DNA of 64,000 nucleotides from Coemansia sp. RSA 487 (GCA_027577595.1 JANBRJ010000032.1:62001-126000); one strand, 5' to 3'. Positions 19,356-29,418 are shown, numbered from the stretch's first letter. The notes: a model not told the origin generated them from the sequence alone. Numbers and translations are program-made.

Positions 19356-20909
19356 ATGACAACGGTTCTTCTGGACGCCTACGACTCGTTCACATTCAAC
19401 CTGTACCAGTACCTTAGCAAGGCAGGCGCTGACGTGCAAGTGTTTCGAAATGACAAGATAACGCTAGACGAGGTGAAGGCCCTGAACCCGCGCAACATCG
19501 TGCTGTCTCCGGGACCCGGACATCCACGGGAGGACCCGGGGATCTGCTACGAGGTGCTGGAGCACTACCAAGGCAAGATCCCGATCCTGGGCGTGTGCCT
19601 GGGACAGCAGATGATGTACGAGCACTACGGGGGCACGGTGGGGTTCGCAGGCGAGATCCAGCACGGAAAGACCGGCACCATCACGCACGACGGGCAGGGC
19701 ATATACAAGGGCATCGACCAGCTGTTCCCCGTCACTCGCTACCACTCGCTGGCCGGCGACCCGCACACGCTACCACCGTGCCTCGAGGTCAACAGCTGGA
19801 CGCCCAACGGAATCATCATGGGAGTACGCCACACCAAGTACACAATGGAGGGCGTCCAGTACCACCCGGAAAGCATCCTCAGCGAAAACGGGCTGGATAT
19901 GCTGCGCAACTTTCTGCGGCTCGAGGGCGGCACGTGGGACGAGAACCCGGGCGTTCGGGACGTCGACGACATGGCAAACCACTACCCGGGGCTGCAAATG
20001 GTACGCTCCCCTTCTGAATCGTGTCTAGTGGTGCAGCCATCAGTGCAGCAAGGTGTGACGCCGGTGACCGATATACTGACGCGCATCTTCCGCCAGCGCC
20101 AGCGTGACGTAGCCGAGCAAAAGGCTGTTCCGGGCAGATCGCTAGCGGACTTGCACCGTCTATTGGAGCTGCACACTGCGCCCGAGCCCATCGATTTTGC
20201 GCAGCGCCTGCGTGACGCCACGGTGGGTGGAACCAAGCTGGCGGTGCTTGCTGAGATCAAGCGCGCATCTCCAAGCAAGGGCGACATATGCGCAAACGCT
20301 GTGGCTGCAGAGCACGGGCTTCGGTATGCATCTACTGGAGCTGCCGCTATCTCGGTGCTGACCGAGCCCACTTGGTTCAAGGGCTCCATTGATGATCTGC
20401 GCGACGTGCGCACCGCTATAGGGACCACCAAATACCCCGAGGGCTGCCAGAGGCCGGCTGTTCTGCGCAAAGAGTTTGTGTTCGAAAAGTACCAGATCGC
20501 AGAGGCACGCGTGGCCGGTGCCGACTCGGTTCTTCTGATCGTCAAAATGCTGAGCAAGGCACAGCTGCGCGCGCTTATCGCGTACTCGCGGTCCCTGCAC
20601 ATGGAGCCCCTTGTTGAAGTCAACGACAGCGACGAAATGGAGATTGCGTTGGAGCTCGGGGCCCATGTCATCGGCGTCAACAACCGCAACCTGCGCACCT
20701 TTGATGTTGACATCAATAACACTAAGCAACTGGCGGGCGGTGTGCCCAAAGACGTTATTTTGATTGCATTGAGCGGTATCATTTCGCCTGCTGATGCTGC
20801 TATTTACGCCGACTCGGGTGTCTCGGCCGTTCTGGTTGGCGAGGCTCTTATGCGCGCAGAAGATAAGGCTGCCTTTGTCAAGGGTTTGCAGAACGCTGTC
20901 AACAAGTAG
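19356..20909 (+). CDS. TRP3: Anthranilate synthase glutaminase / indole-3-glycerol-phosphate synthase fusion
   Basis: 517-residue bifunctional tryptophan-biosynthesis enzyme. Residues 1-195 are the class-I glutamine amidotransferase (component II of anthranilate synthase): PGPGHP oxyanion region, nucleophile Cys81 in LGVCLGQQ, and His170/Glu172 in HPES. Residues 245-517 are indole-3-glycerol-phosphate synthase, a TIM barrel. Its motifs are EIKRASPSKGDI (catalytic Glu300 and Lys302), LTEPTWFKGS, VLRKEFVF, EPLVEVND, IGVNNRNLRTF and LVGEALMRAED. The protein ends there, so it lacks the third, phosphoribosylanthranilate isomerase domain of the trifunctional ascomycete/basidiomycete TrpC. This is the S. 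cerevisiae TRP3 layout. The frame opens at a TTG at 19344, but the ATG at 19356 gives MTTVLLDAYDSF. Confidence 0.97.
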   Translation: MTTVLLDAYDSFTFNLYQYLSKAGADVQVFRNDKITLDEVKALNPRNIVLSPGPGHPREDPGICYEVLEHYQGKIPILGVCLGQQMMYEHYGGTVGFAGEIQHGKTGTITHDGQGIYKGIDQLFPVTRYHSLAGDPHTLPPCLEVNSWTPNGIIMGVRHTKYTMEGVQYHPESILSENGLDMLRNFLRLEGGTWDENPGVRDVDDMANHYPGLQMVRSPSESCLVVQPSVQQGVTPVTDILTRIFRQRQRDVAEQKAVPGRSLADLHRLLELHTAPEPIDFAQRLRDATVGGTKLAVLAEIKRASPSKGDICANAVAAEHGLRYASTGAAAISVLTEPTWFKGSIDDLRDVRTAIGTTKYPEGCQRPAVLRKEFVFEKYQIAEARVAGADSVLLIVKMLSKAQLRALIAYSRSLHMEPLVEVNDSDEMEIALELGAHVIGVNNRNLRTFDVDINNTKQLAGGVPKDVILIALSGIISPADAAIYADSGVSAVLVGEALMRAEDKAAFVKGLQNAVNK

Positions 20910-21030
20910 GAGGATTCGCTTTTTTTCCCCCACATGTTTCTAAAGTATCTATCATTCCACAGCTTTTTATTTTATCATTTACATTACTCAAAAGGTGATG
21001 ATTGTAATTTGCAAATAAAGGTGGAAGTGG

Positions 21031-21275
21031 GATAAAAGATGGTTGAATCGGATAGATGGCTCGACTGGGCTGTTTACAGCATGACCAAAACATCTTCAGG
21101 CTACCTTATCTACAAAAGATATTGATATCAGGTATAAAACGAGATGAATCTTCCCGTTTGGCTCCCAAAAATAACTTTTTAAAGAAAATCATATCCAGCA
21201 GTTCCTTGGCAAACTACTAAACGTATTTCTTGCCTTTTAAATTGTCTATTACATAATATCGAAATGTGTTGCGAA
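21031..21275 (+). repeat. Diverged direct repeat, copy A
   Basis: Copy A shares with copy B a 5' block (here TGAATCGGATAGATGG, then TCGACTGGGCTGTTTACA and a CTTCAGGCTACCTTATC). It also shares a 3' block starting GGTATAAAACGAGATGA. Identity is roughly three in four by eye. The 3' block contains a TATA-like element followed nine bases later by an ATG that opens only 12 codons here. Confidence 0.6.
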
Positions 21276-21781
21276 AAGTGAGCCGTTTGTGACAAGACAT
21301 TCACAACGGCCAACTGTACCAAGGATACAGAAGGAAAACGCAAAGTATTTTTTATTTCATCTTGTGAAGCTTGCGAGCTAGACGATTCGGATTAGAAGCA
21401 AGCGCTGGGTGGTGATTATATGATAAATGGACTACCAAGCCTTTTAGCACAAGGTGTGGATATATTCTGCGCATACCCTTCTACCAGTAGTGGACACTGA
21501 ACACGAAATTTCTTGCTATAGATTTTTTTGTTTCTCTGGCTTATTTACTTCAAAATAGACTTTGCTAATGCCACACACAAGATTCCTCCTCACAGAAAAC
21601 ATCGCTGCTTTCTACTTGACCCAATAATATATGTATTTTTGACCAATAAGCGCTCACGATGGCTTTTCCTTGCTTAATGATCCGCTGCAGCAAAATGGAA
21701 CATGCAAATACAGATATATGACCCTATTTTCTATTTTGGTTTTGTGTGGAACAGCGCAAGTAAATATAAATAAGGACGGAA

Positions 21782-22127
21782 ATGATACAAAAATAGCTGA
21801 ATCGGATGAATGAGTCGACTGAGCTGTTTACAACACATCAAAGATATTCTCAGGCTATCTTGCTATCAACGTGCATTTTTACATAACGCCTAATATATTG
21901 GTGTGTGCTGATTGATAGCTAGCACCCAAATGCACATTGGCAAAAATAAATTGAGGGTTGTTCTATTTCTATTAAGACGTTTGCTCGGGTATAAAACAAG
22001 ATGAGCTTCCTCTTTATCTCCAAGAACGCCACCTTTAACAAGCACATTCAGCACTTTATCTCGAGAAACTAACGTTATCAAACTACCCGAAATCCGCTAA
22101 TAATAATATTATTATGTGTTGCCGTAA
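21782..22127 (+). repeat. Diverged direct repeat, copy B
   Basis: Same orientation as copy A, about 750 bases away. It has TGAATCGGATGAATGA, TCGACTGAGCTGTTTACA and TTCTCAGGCTATCTTG. An insertion of about 110 bases comes next, then GGGTATAAAACAAGATGA and a related 3' part. In this copy the ATG opens 23 codons (MSFLFISKNATF, to a stop before 22075). The blocks may be duplicated promoters, a duplicated small gene or RNA gene, or old non-coding repeats. Confidence 0.6.
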
Positions 22128-22478
22128 ATGCAGAATGTGCAACAAGCACTTACCTTTACTGGGCTGTTCGAGGGTGGTGGAAGGAGCATGTACGATTTAT
22201 TTCGTGGACACATGTGGCAGCTGTTAGCCGAAGCACATAAATGGCTGGACATATGTGTATTGCTACTGGCGCTAGACAATGGCTTTCTTTGTTTTTCTTT
22301 CTAGATTAACTGCTTAAAATGTGCACTGGCAATATAAAAAGCCACACACAACACATGCTCACGGCTACAGTGATTCATTCGGGCGATTGTTAAACATGCA
22401 AACGGAAAACAAAAATAGTTTCTTTGTTGGGTATTTTTCACTTTTTTATTGAAAGTAGAAATAGAAATAAATGCTCGC

Positions 22479-24317
22479 TCAGACCATATTGTTCGTTAAA
22501 GTCAGTGCAGGGACGTTGATTGTGTAGGGCTTTGTGCCCTTGTTGTTTTCGTTCTGCACATGGATGTTGACAATGAGGCCTCTGGAGTCCAGATCCTCGA
22601 CATAGGACGAAAAGTTGCGCCTGGCCAGAAGCTTCTCGTTGTTGTTGGGCGGGGACTTGCCGTTGACATCCTTTTCAAACAAACGGTACATCATTTCGTC
22701 GGTGCTTTGGTCCAGCGAATAAGTCTTTGCAGACGAGTGCACGGCACGGATGACAAGGTTGGGTGGCGGGATGTTCATTATTGCCGATGAGATGATCTGC
22801 GGCATGAAGCGGAAGTCTTTCTCGGGCGGCATGGCCGGATTGGCTGACGCAAAACGCCCGGCTCCACAGCAGTGCACATCGCCTCCAACAAACATCACAC
22901 GCACATTGCGCTTACGCGCGAACTCTTGCAGACGCAGAACAAACGTCTTGCGCTCCTCCATATGCACCTCCGACGTCCAGTGGTCGTTCATGTCGTCGCT
23001 GAGCTCGGGTTCGCCCCAGATGTTGACGATTGCGCGCTGCTTCGAGATAAAGCTCAGTTTGGTCAGACCCAGGCTCTTGATCCCTGACAGCGTCTTCTCG
23101 ATATACGTCAGCCGCGGATACACGATCGGCACGCCCAGGAACACCACAAGATGGCGCACCGACGGAGGCAGGCGCTCGAGCCGCTCAAAGATCATGTCGT
23201 ACGTGGGCGGCATGACGATCTGCTTCAGCGAGCGCTCGTACCGCGTGTCGGGGCCAAGCGCCGCCGTGAAGGGCCCGAACTGCTTGAGCCAGCAGTACCC
23301 ATGGCTGCCAAAGTACCCGTGCTGCCTGGCCAGCTGCTGGTTCGTGTGGGCCTGGTACAGACGCCAGTACTTGAACGCATACTCCTTGAGCTGCACAAAC
23401 ACTTGCGAGTCCTGCAAGTAGTCTGGGTACGAGCCAATGCCGTCCCAGATGTCGTGGTCGTCGACGATGGTCGATATGGGCAGGGTCTCCATCGACTCGC
23501 CAAACTTGCTGTTGAAGAAGCACTTGGCGTAGTGCGTGAAGTAGAAGTCATCGGCGAAGGCAGCCATCTCGCGCGTGAACGGCGCGTCGCGGCGCTTGTA
23601 CTTGTCTTTGATTGCCAGCCACGGCTTCCAGAGGTCCGACTGCCACACTTTGTCCGAGTATAGTTGGTCGCCGCCGCACACCTGCACGTGGAATGGGACC
23701 GTGTTGTGCTTCTGCAGCAGGTCGTCCCACACGACGTTGTCGCCTCCCAGCTCCTTCTTGTCCTTGTCAGACACCGACAGCGACCACCCGTTGCAAGACC
23801 AGAACGCAAATCGCCATGGCGTGGTCTGGCCCGGCACAAAGAACCGGTACGTCGGCCCTGTGTTGTTAACGCGGTACTCGACCTTCTTCTCCCTGCTCAC
23901 ATGTAGCGCCACCTTGATGTCGATTCGGTAGAACGCCGTCATCTTGTACGTGTCCAGCAGGACCGCCGAGAAAGGCACTGACAATGCGCCGTCGTCGCTG
24001 AGCACCACCGTCGGTGGCGGATACCCACGCGGCACCAGAAGCAGCACGCTGCCGTGCCACGTGGCTGTCTGCAGGTCTGTATCCACCAGCATCACCGCTG
24101 GCCCAATGATGCCGTCGGGGCGCCGCCGCATGTGCGGATACGGCTCGCCCGTTTGCGGGTCAAAGTTGCCCTCGTACCGGTCTGGGTCGCCCGGCGGCGC
24201 GTTGCTCATCCCTGGATACCGCGCAGGGCCGCCGTACGGGATGCCCCTCTCGTCGTACTGCGTCGGCTGTATCCCGTCGTGCTCGTTGAATTGGTTCTTG
24301 GAGACTGGAAAGTCCAT
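22479..24317 (-). CDS. PhoD-like phosphatase domain protein
   Basis: 612-residue protein of the fungal PhoD-like metallophosphatase family. The N-terminal 80 residues are Pro/Gly-rich and polar (IPYGGPARYPGMSNAPPGDP), without a signal peptide, so an intracellular location is likely. A beta-rich region (about 85-160) follows, then the catalytic core: VCGGDQLYSD (about 213-222), VDDHDIWDGIGSYPDY (about 285-300) and, near the C-terminus, VGGDVHCCGAGRF. These Asp/His clusters correspond to the metal-binding motifs of PhoD-like enzymes. The physiological substrate of this intracellular branch is not settled; phosphodiester or phosphomonoester hydrolysis is inferred from the fold. Single exon, ATG at 24317. 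Confidence 0.9.
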   Translation of the reverse strand: MDFPVSKNQFNEHDGIQPTQYDERGIPYGGPARYPGMSNAPPGDPDRYEGNFDPQTGEPYPHMRRRPDGIIGPAVMLVDTDLQTATWHGSVLLLVPRGYPPPTVVLSDDGALSVPFSAVLLDTYKMTAFYRIDIKVALHVSREKKVEYRVNNTGPTYRFFVPGQTTPWRFAFWSCNGWSLSVSDKDKKELGGDNVVWDDLLQKHNTVPFHVQVCGGDQLYSDKVWQSDLWKPWLAIKDKYKRRDAPFTREMAAFADDFYFTHYAKCFFNSKFGESMETLPISTIVDDHDIWDGIGSYPDYLQDSQVFVQLKEYAFKYWRLYQAHTNQQLARQHGYFGSHGYCWLKQFGPFTAALGPDTRYERSLKQIVMPPTYDMIFERLERLPPSVRHLVVFLGVPIVYPRLTYIEKTLSGIKSLGLTKLSFISKQRAIVNIWGEPELSDDMNDHWTSEVHMEERKTFVLRLQEFARKRNVRVMFVGGDVHCCGAGRFASANPAMPPEKDFRFMPQIISSAIMNIPPPNLVIRAVHSSAKTYSLDQSTDEMMYRLFEKDVNGKSPPNNNEKLLARRNFSSYVEDLDSRGLIVNIHVQNENNKGTKPYTINVPALTLTNNMV

Positions 24318-26422
24318 TATCTTTTTTCTAGTTGATGCTTTGTATCGAGTGAAAGCCGCCTTTTCGCTTGGTTTCTAGCAGTAGAATTCTCTCTCCAAGT
24401 AATAATAGGAATAATAGGAATAAAAAGGAGTAGAGTACGCAAAGAGGATTGGGAGCTGAGAGAAACAAAAAAGATGCGGAAACGCTTGTGAAAAGGGAAA
24501 AGAAATGGAACAGCCAAGTCACCACCACCTCTTTTGTCAATTCCGCCCGCAGCAGCCAAAGTTTCAGAGAAAAGGGAAGAAAGGGTGTTGTTTCTGGACA
24601 CAAGTGGGAAAATTAAGCGCATTGACAACCACCGCTGACCACACCAATTCTCTTCATACGTCACTTCCCAATCGCTGCCATGAATACTTTAAGAAAGTTA
24701 CCCTGTCTTTTTACGCGTCTTTTGCTGGCAAGCAAAAGAAACATAACGTCATGTCGCTTGGGATGGCGCAAAGAGGAAGTCTCTCTTTGGGTCCTTTTCG
24801 TTGCGGATGGGCGAGTGTGCCAGGTCTTACAAACAGATCATATCTTTTCCTCTGGTTTATTTTGAAACAACCCTTCGAGACGCACAAAGCAAGGTGCACT
24901 GTTTTCTGCATCCGTTTTAGAAAAGGGCCTTTTGGCGGATTCTGGCTACGGGCTTGTCAGTGCAGAGAAAGGCACGTTAAAAAGAATGAAGACATAAAAG
25001 AACCTACCTGGGGATAGTAAAAAGAAGGCTAACCAGATCCAAAATCAGGCGCAGCGGCTCCTTAAAATGAGAGAAAGAAGAAAAGAAATAAAGCACCACC
25101 TGCCATTCTTTTTAACGGGCTGCAGTCTCCGCAACAGTAGCAGCCAGTCTCCTCAACGGTCTCCGCAAGTAACAAAATCTCAACATTCAGAATGAGAAGC
25201 GTGTCATCACCAGAATTGCCTGGGGACAAACGGATAAAGACAATGACCGAGCAAAGCCCGCTTACAACGAGCCTTGCCGTCTGTTTGTTTGTTTGTCTGT
25301 TTGCTTTTGCCTTGTTACAAAGACCTTTGTGTCCTTCCTCCTCTCTCACTGACGCGAGCAAACTTTGGAGATTGCTTTTTTTTCTTGTATTATCACACTT
25401 GACAATCCGCCTTTTTATACGCTTCAAAGATGCACTTGGTGCTGTGGTGCTTATGTTATAAATAGAGCAAGAGCCAAGACCTTGAAGAAGGAGAAAATGG
25501 CATAACCCTTGCCAGAGCAGACCATAAACGCCGCCAAGAAACCGCAAGAACAAAGTGGAAGATCTGCGGCCAGCAGAGAAGTTGGTGGCTCAAGGTGGGG
25601 GAGCGATTTCCTGCAACAAAACAACATCGACTGATGCAGGATGAGTTGGGCGGATCTTTACAATCTTTTTCATTGCAACTTCTTTTACCCCCAAAAGCCT
25701 GATGACCCGCAGGCAAAAAAAGAGGAATCTGACAAGAAAGCCGGTCTTTCTAATTATTGGCCGAGGACCTCCGTCAGAAATAGAAATGCCAAGACTCCGG
25801 AACGCATACTCTGCAGATAATGAGTGGCCCAATAATAGTGTGAGAGCGACACTCCACTGTCATAATGATGACATCCACTATCACCCAGCATAACCTTTTT
25901 TTAGTATGCTGACGCTCTCTTCCATGCATGGGATGATGAAATGTAAACAACCGCTGGCTCCACTTTGTCAGCCAAATGAAAACAACGCGCAAACTCACTT
26001 TTTTTTTCGCCTGGTGGAATCGGTGTCCAGCGTTGTATTCGCTCACAGTCAGCCTTCTGACAAGAATTAGAAAGCCCCATTTTCTTCTTTTTGCCAGAAC
26101 CCCGCTCGCAAACCTTGTGCTATTCATGGATCGGCCAAACTCATTTGCTGCACACCTGAGCGCTCAAATAAACATACAAACTCAAACACGAGCTTAACAA
26201 ATCCTGTTTGTTGTCCGTTCCATTATATAAACCCCTCTTCTTCCCTGGCACCAGTCTTTTCCAGTTCCCTTCTTTCTTTAGCTTTACTGCTTTTTCTTTG
26301 AGCTTTTCCTTTTTCTCTCTTACAGCCCTTTTCTCGCTTTCGCTTTTCTTTATCCTTGTTGTCGCCTCTCGCACCTTCGCTTACTTGCGTTCCGTTCAAC
26401 TTAATCTTTTTCACATCTAACA
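24318..26422. other. Long divergent upstream region
   Basis: 2.1 kb between the PhoD-like gene and the repeat-bearing surface-protein gene, which diverge. ORFs of 60-170 codons occur on both strands (the longest at 24505-25017), but they are low-complexity, Cys- and Phe-rich and match nothing I know. The 3' 190 bases form a pyrimidine-rich leader after a TATA box. Such a long spacer suggests extended regulatory sequence for the surface-protein gene. Confidence 0.5.
26224..26230 (+). promoter_or_regulatory. TATA box and pyrimidine-rich leader of the 26423 gene
   Basis: TATATAA, 193 bases before the ATG. The stretch from 26232 to 26400 is strongly C/T-rich on the plus strand, like leaders of highly expressed fungal genes. 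A CTTACAG inside it could be a leader-intron acceptor. Confidence 0.5.
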
Positions 26423-26953
26423 ATGCAGTTCGCCAAGACCCTTGCCATCTCCGCCCTTGCTGTTGCCGTTGCCGCACAGAACATTGGCGACCCCACCGCC
26501 ATCACCAACACTGGTGACGCCGCCTCCACACCCGCCGCTGGCGCCAGCTCTGTCGAGTCTGGCGCCACCGGTGCATCCTCTGGCGCTGCCACTGAGTCTG
26601 GAGCATCTGGCGCTGCCACCGAATCTGGAGCATCTGGCGCTGCCACCGAATCTGGAGCATCTGGCGCTGCTGGTGAGTCTGGCGCTGCCGGTGAGTCTGG
26701 TGCTGCTGGCGAGTCCGGTGCTGCTAGCGAGAGCGGTAACATTGGTAACCCCACTGACATCACCAACTCTGCCGCCGCTGGTGAGTCTGGTGCTGCTAGC
26801 AACCACCATAGCGAGCTCGAGTCCCTCGGCGGTGACGAGAGCGCCGACGAGAAGAGCGGTGCCTCTGACGAGAAGGAAACAGAGTCCAGCGGTGCCTCCA
26901 AGGTTGTCGGCTCCATTGCCGCCGTCGCCCTTGCTGCCGCTGCCTTCTTCTAA
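26423..26953 (+). CDS. Repeat-bearing Ala/Ser/Gly-rich GPI-type surface protein
   Basis: 176-residue orphan. Signal peptide MQFAKTLAISALAVAVAA, cut before QNIGDP. The body is almost only Ala, Gly, Ser, Glu and Thr. It has three 9-residue units (GAATESGAS) and then four 6-residue units (GAAGES type). A motif NIG[DN]PT[AD]ITN occurs once before and once after the repeats. An acidic Ser/Glu/Asp linker leads to a C-terminal hydrophobic tail (VVGSIAAVALAAAAFF) with SSGAS as a possible GPI site. No N-glycosylation sequon lies in the repeats; O-mannosylation is plausible. C-ending codons dominate, implying strong expression. Inferred role: extended wall or spore-coat protein. Confidence 0.85.
   Translation: MQFAKTLAISALAVAVAAQNIGDPTAITNTGDAASTPAAGASSVESGATGASSGAATESGASGAATESGASGAATESGASGAAGESGAAGESGAAGESGAASESGNIGNPTDITNSAAAGESGAASNHHSELESLGGDESADEKSGASDEKETESSGASKVVGSIAAVALAAAAFF
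26582..26734 (+). repeat. Coding minisatellite: three 27-bp and four 18-bp units
   Basis: Units of 27 bp at 26582-26608, 26609-26635 and 26636-26662 differ at two positions between the first and the others. They run directly into 18-bp units at 26663, 26681, 26699 and 26717. The shorter unit looks like the longer one without its third triplet group. All keep frame, so unit-number change would only lengthen or shorten the protein. Confidence 0.85.
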
Positions 26954-27562
26954 TTTTCTTTCTCTTTTTTCCCTCTTCCGGTTTCTTAATGCATACAATG
27001 TGTCCCGTTTATTTTACCCGTCTTAAAGTAATAAGATCATTTTCTTTAAAAAAAAATACTACCGTCACAGTATATGCAGTGAATGTTACTATTACGGCTA
27101 CAACTTTCCAGAATCGTGTACTATTTTTGGAGTTCCAAATGTGATGTCATGCTTGCTGCACTAAACCAAACAAGCAAGCCAGCTAACAATCATGTTGGGG
27201 GATGTGATGTAGACATCAATCATCCATATGTTTGCCTTTGCCCACGACACGCATGTGAGGATGTCTTTAGAATTGACAAAAATTCAATATGCGATGTGCT
27301 GTAAATATAGTAAACACATCCCCCAACTGTGGGTGATACATGGTATGCACACAACATGTAGCGATTGTTAAACTGTCCTTTATTTACCTTCTGACAAGAG
27401 AGTTGTCTGCCAACCATGGATTGATTTCAAACAACAATAGCGAAAAAAAAAACAAACATCATCCCTATGACGTGTGTACAAGACAAAGAAAAACACTGTA
27501 CTAAAAATACCACTAATGCATTCCTTGCCTTTTATTTTCCTTTGAGCTCCCAAGCTTTGCTT
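26954..27562. other. Convergent spacer with a 13-bp inverted repeat
   Basis: 600 bases between the surface-protein gene and the 3' end of the BuGZ gene. It contains the inverted repeat at 27194-27327; otherwise AT-rich and without ORFs of note. Confidence 0.5.
27194..27327. repeat. 13-bp inverted repeat around 108 bases
   Basis: GTTGGGGGATGTG at 27194-27206 and its exact complement CACATCCCCCAAC at 27315-27327. No target duplication or internal coding sequence was recognised. It may be the remains of a small transposable element or an RNA-structure element. Confidence 0.5.
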
Positions 27563-29030
27563 TTACGCAGCGGTTGGGAATCGGTACCTCGGCAGCTGTG
27601 CACGGCGTTCTTCCTAAAACGTCAGAAACAAGAAATAAAGGTCATGACACCCAAATTAGCAATACACGCAGCTTACAGATGACGTATTTGCATGCAAAGC
27701 AAAACACAAAATCAGCTTGTGTACTCCTCTTTTGGAAGGGGAATCTGTTGTGAACCTTGTTACTGCTACTTACTACTGACATTTGCGCGTCGCTGTAAAC
27801 TAGTCTTGTCACTCGGCCCTTCGGCTTCAGTGTATCCGTGCTGGCATCTACAAAAGCAGTCACATTTTTCTGTTCTACACCTGGGACTAGCGGATCTAAA
27901 TTTGTCTGGTGCGGCTGTGGTGCTACACTGGGCTTACCGGTAATGTTGTTAGTTGCCGCATGCTGTTTAAGGGCCATGGGCGATAAAGCTGGTGGCCCCG
28001 GGTGCGTCATGTTTGCCGCTACTGGCTGGGGCGGTACTGGTGCTGCGGTCAGTGAGCTTTTCGGCGGCAGCGGCGGAGGCGGCCGTCCTCCTCCTGCTCC
28101 TGCGCTAGGACTATTAGCCATCTGCGGTGGTGGAATCGGTGGTCTGCCGGCCAGCAGTGGAGAGGGCACTGGCGGTCCACCAACCATCGATGGAGGAGGC
28201 ATTGGTGGGCCACTGACGGACGAATGGTGGTGTATTGGTGGTGCACTGATCGACGGTGGTGGCAAGGGCGGGCGTGGAATGCCCGCCGTCGCCATTGGCG
28301 AGGAAATCGGCGGCGGGACTGGCGGTCGCAGGTATCCAGGCGCATTACCTGGCGGCGGCACCGGCGGCGGCACCGGCGGCGGTCTTGCAAACAGTGGACC
28401 AAACTGCGGAACCGGTGGTCGCAGTGGCAGATGATGCGGATACCCAGCTCCTGGTGGACGGTGAGTGGGAAAGGGTCCGGGAAACCCAGGCGGCGCAGTG
28501 TTTGGGTACATTCCGTGTGGTAGCATCGGCGGCATATGGGGCGGTTGCGGGCCGTATCCAAAATCTGGTTGCCCGTAATTCTGCTGTTGTTGCTGTTGTT
28601 GTACAGTCAGCCGATGCTGCTCCAGCTGCTGTCTTAGCTGCTCTGGGTCAAGCCCCGTGCTGCTGTTGAACCCTTCTGCGTTTCCGTTCTGGTGCCTGAC
28701 CCGCTTGTTGGCTGGCTCTCCGAGTTTTTCCCGCATCCTTTGCTCGTATTCTAGGACATCTTCCTCGGGAATACCGAGGCTGCCGAAGATCTCAATGTCG
28801 GGCGTATCGCGTCCAGGTATAGCGTTTGGCACGTGCTTAATGTTCTCCTTGTGTACTTGCGCTACATGGATCACCATGCCGCCAGCCGTGTTGAGTCTTT
28901 TGGTGCATATATGGCACTTGAAATGTCTTGCCTTTTGGTGCTGTATCAGTACTTTTTCGTCTTCGAATTCGCGATCGCAGTACCAGCACCAAGGCTTGAG
29001 CTCGGTCTTTTTGCTCTTCTTTTTCCCCAT
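27563..29030 (-). CDS. BuGZ/ZNF207-type C2H2 zinc-finger protein (two exons)
   Basis: 435-residue homologue of BuGZ (ZNF207), which binds microtubules and the checkpoint protein Bub3. Two C2H2 fingers near the N-terminus (Cys15/Cys18/His31/His36 and Cys39/Cys42/His55/His60) carry the family block [20 protein letters not shown], followed by [17 protein letters not shown] long Pro-rich, low-complexity middle (about 130-380, with a short Gln tract) matches the phase-separating region of BuGZ. The coding parts are 29030-27774 and 27613-27563. The intron (27614-27773, 160 bases) has a GTAAGT donor, a CTGAC branch-like site and a TTTTAG acceptor. Splicing yields [20 protein letters not shown], matching the GLEBS Bub3-binding motif of ZNF207 ([14 protein letters not shown]). 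Unspliced, the frame stays open 43 more codons and loses the motif. Confidence 0.93.
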
Positions 29031-29418
29031 GCTTTATTAAAGATTGTTTAGTATACACCAACTGTTTCGCGTGCGATAGAATAAAGGATAAAACGCAATT
29101 AAAAAAAAAAAAAAAGCGAATGCAGAATGACGAAAAAAAAAACTTCTATTAGTGGTGAAATATCAAAGAAAAAAAGCGAAAGTTACTCAAAAACATTATT
29201 CAAAGCCGAAACGACTTTTGATAAATCACTTGCCACGGCTCATGCGATGTTTAAAACAGTTCGGCTCGATAAACCGAATCCTGGATAATCGAAACAAGAG
29301 AAGCCAGCAGGTTTCCGCTAGTTTGTGCTTGCTTGTTTTCTTTTCTTGCCCTCATCTGGAATTCACATTTACGTTTTCATAATTGATACCTCCTGTAGTT
29401 TTTTTGTATCGCCTAATA
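29031..29418. other. Divergent promoter region, BuGZ and aldehyde dehydrogenase
   Basis: 390 bases with A-rich runs near 29100 and 29140. No ORF supported. Confidence 0.5.

Larger units (their letters stand above)
20910..22478. other. Gene-free region with a diverged duplication
   Basis: 1.57 kb without a supported gene. It contains two related blocks (see repeats at 21031 and 21782). AT-rich. A run of alternating T/A near 22098 and several TATA-like sites are present. No RNA gene recognised. Confidence 0.5.

Noticed and set aside
19982-20933. Two minus-strand frames of over 250 codons within TRP3
   Set aside because: Antisense to a fully intact enzyme gene; no recognisable motif.
24505-25017. 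170-codon frame in the long spacer before the repeat-bearing surface protein
   Set aside because: Unbiased codon use, no signal peptide or domain, composition typical of translated non-coding DNA.
28080-28440. GGC/GGT-rich repetitive stretch, considered as a separate repeat
   Set aside because: It is the reverse complement of the Pro-rich coding region of BuGZ; the periodicity is the protein's low complexity.
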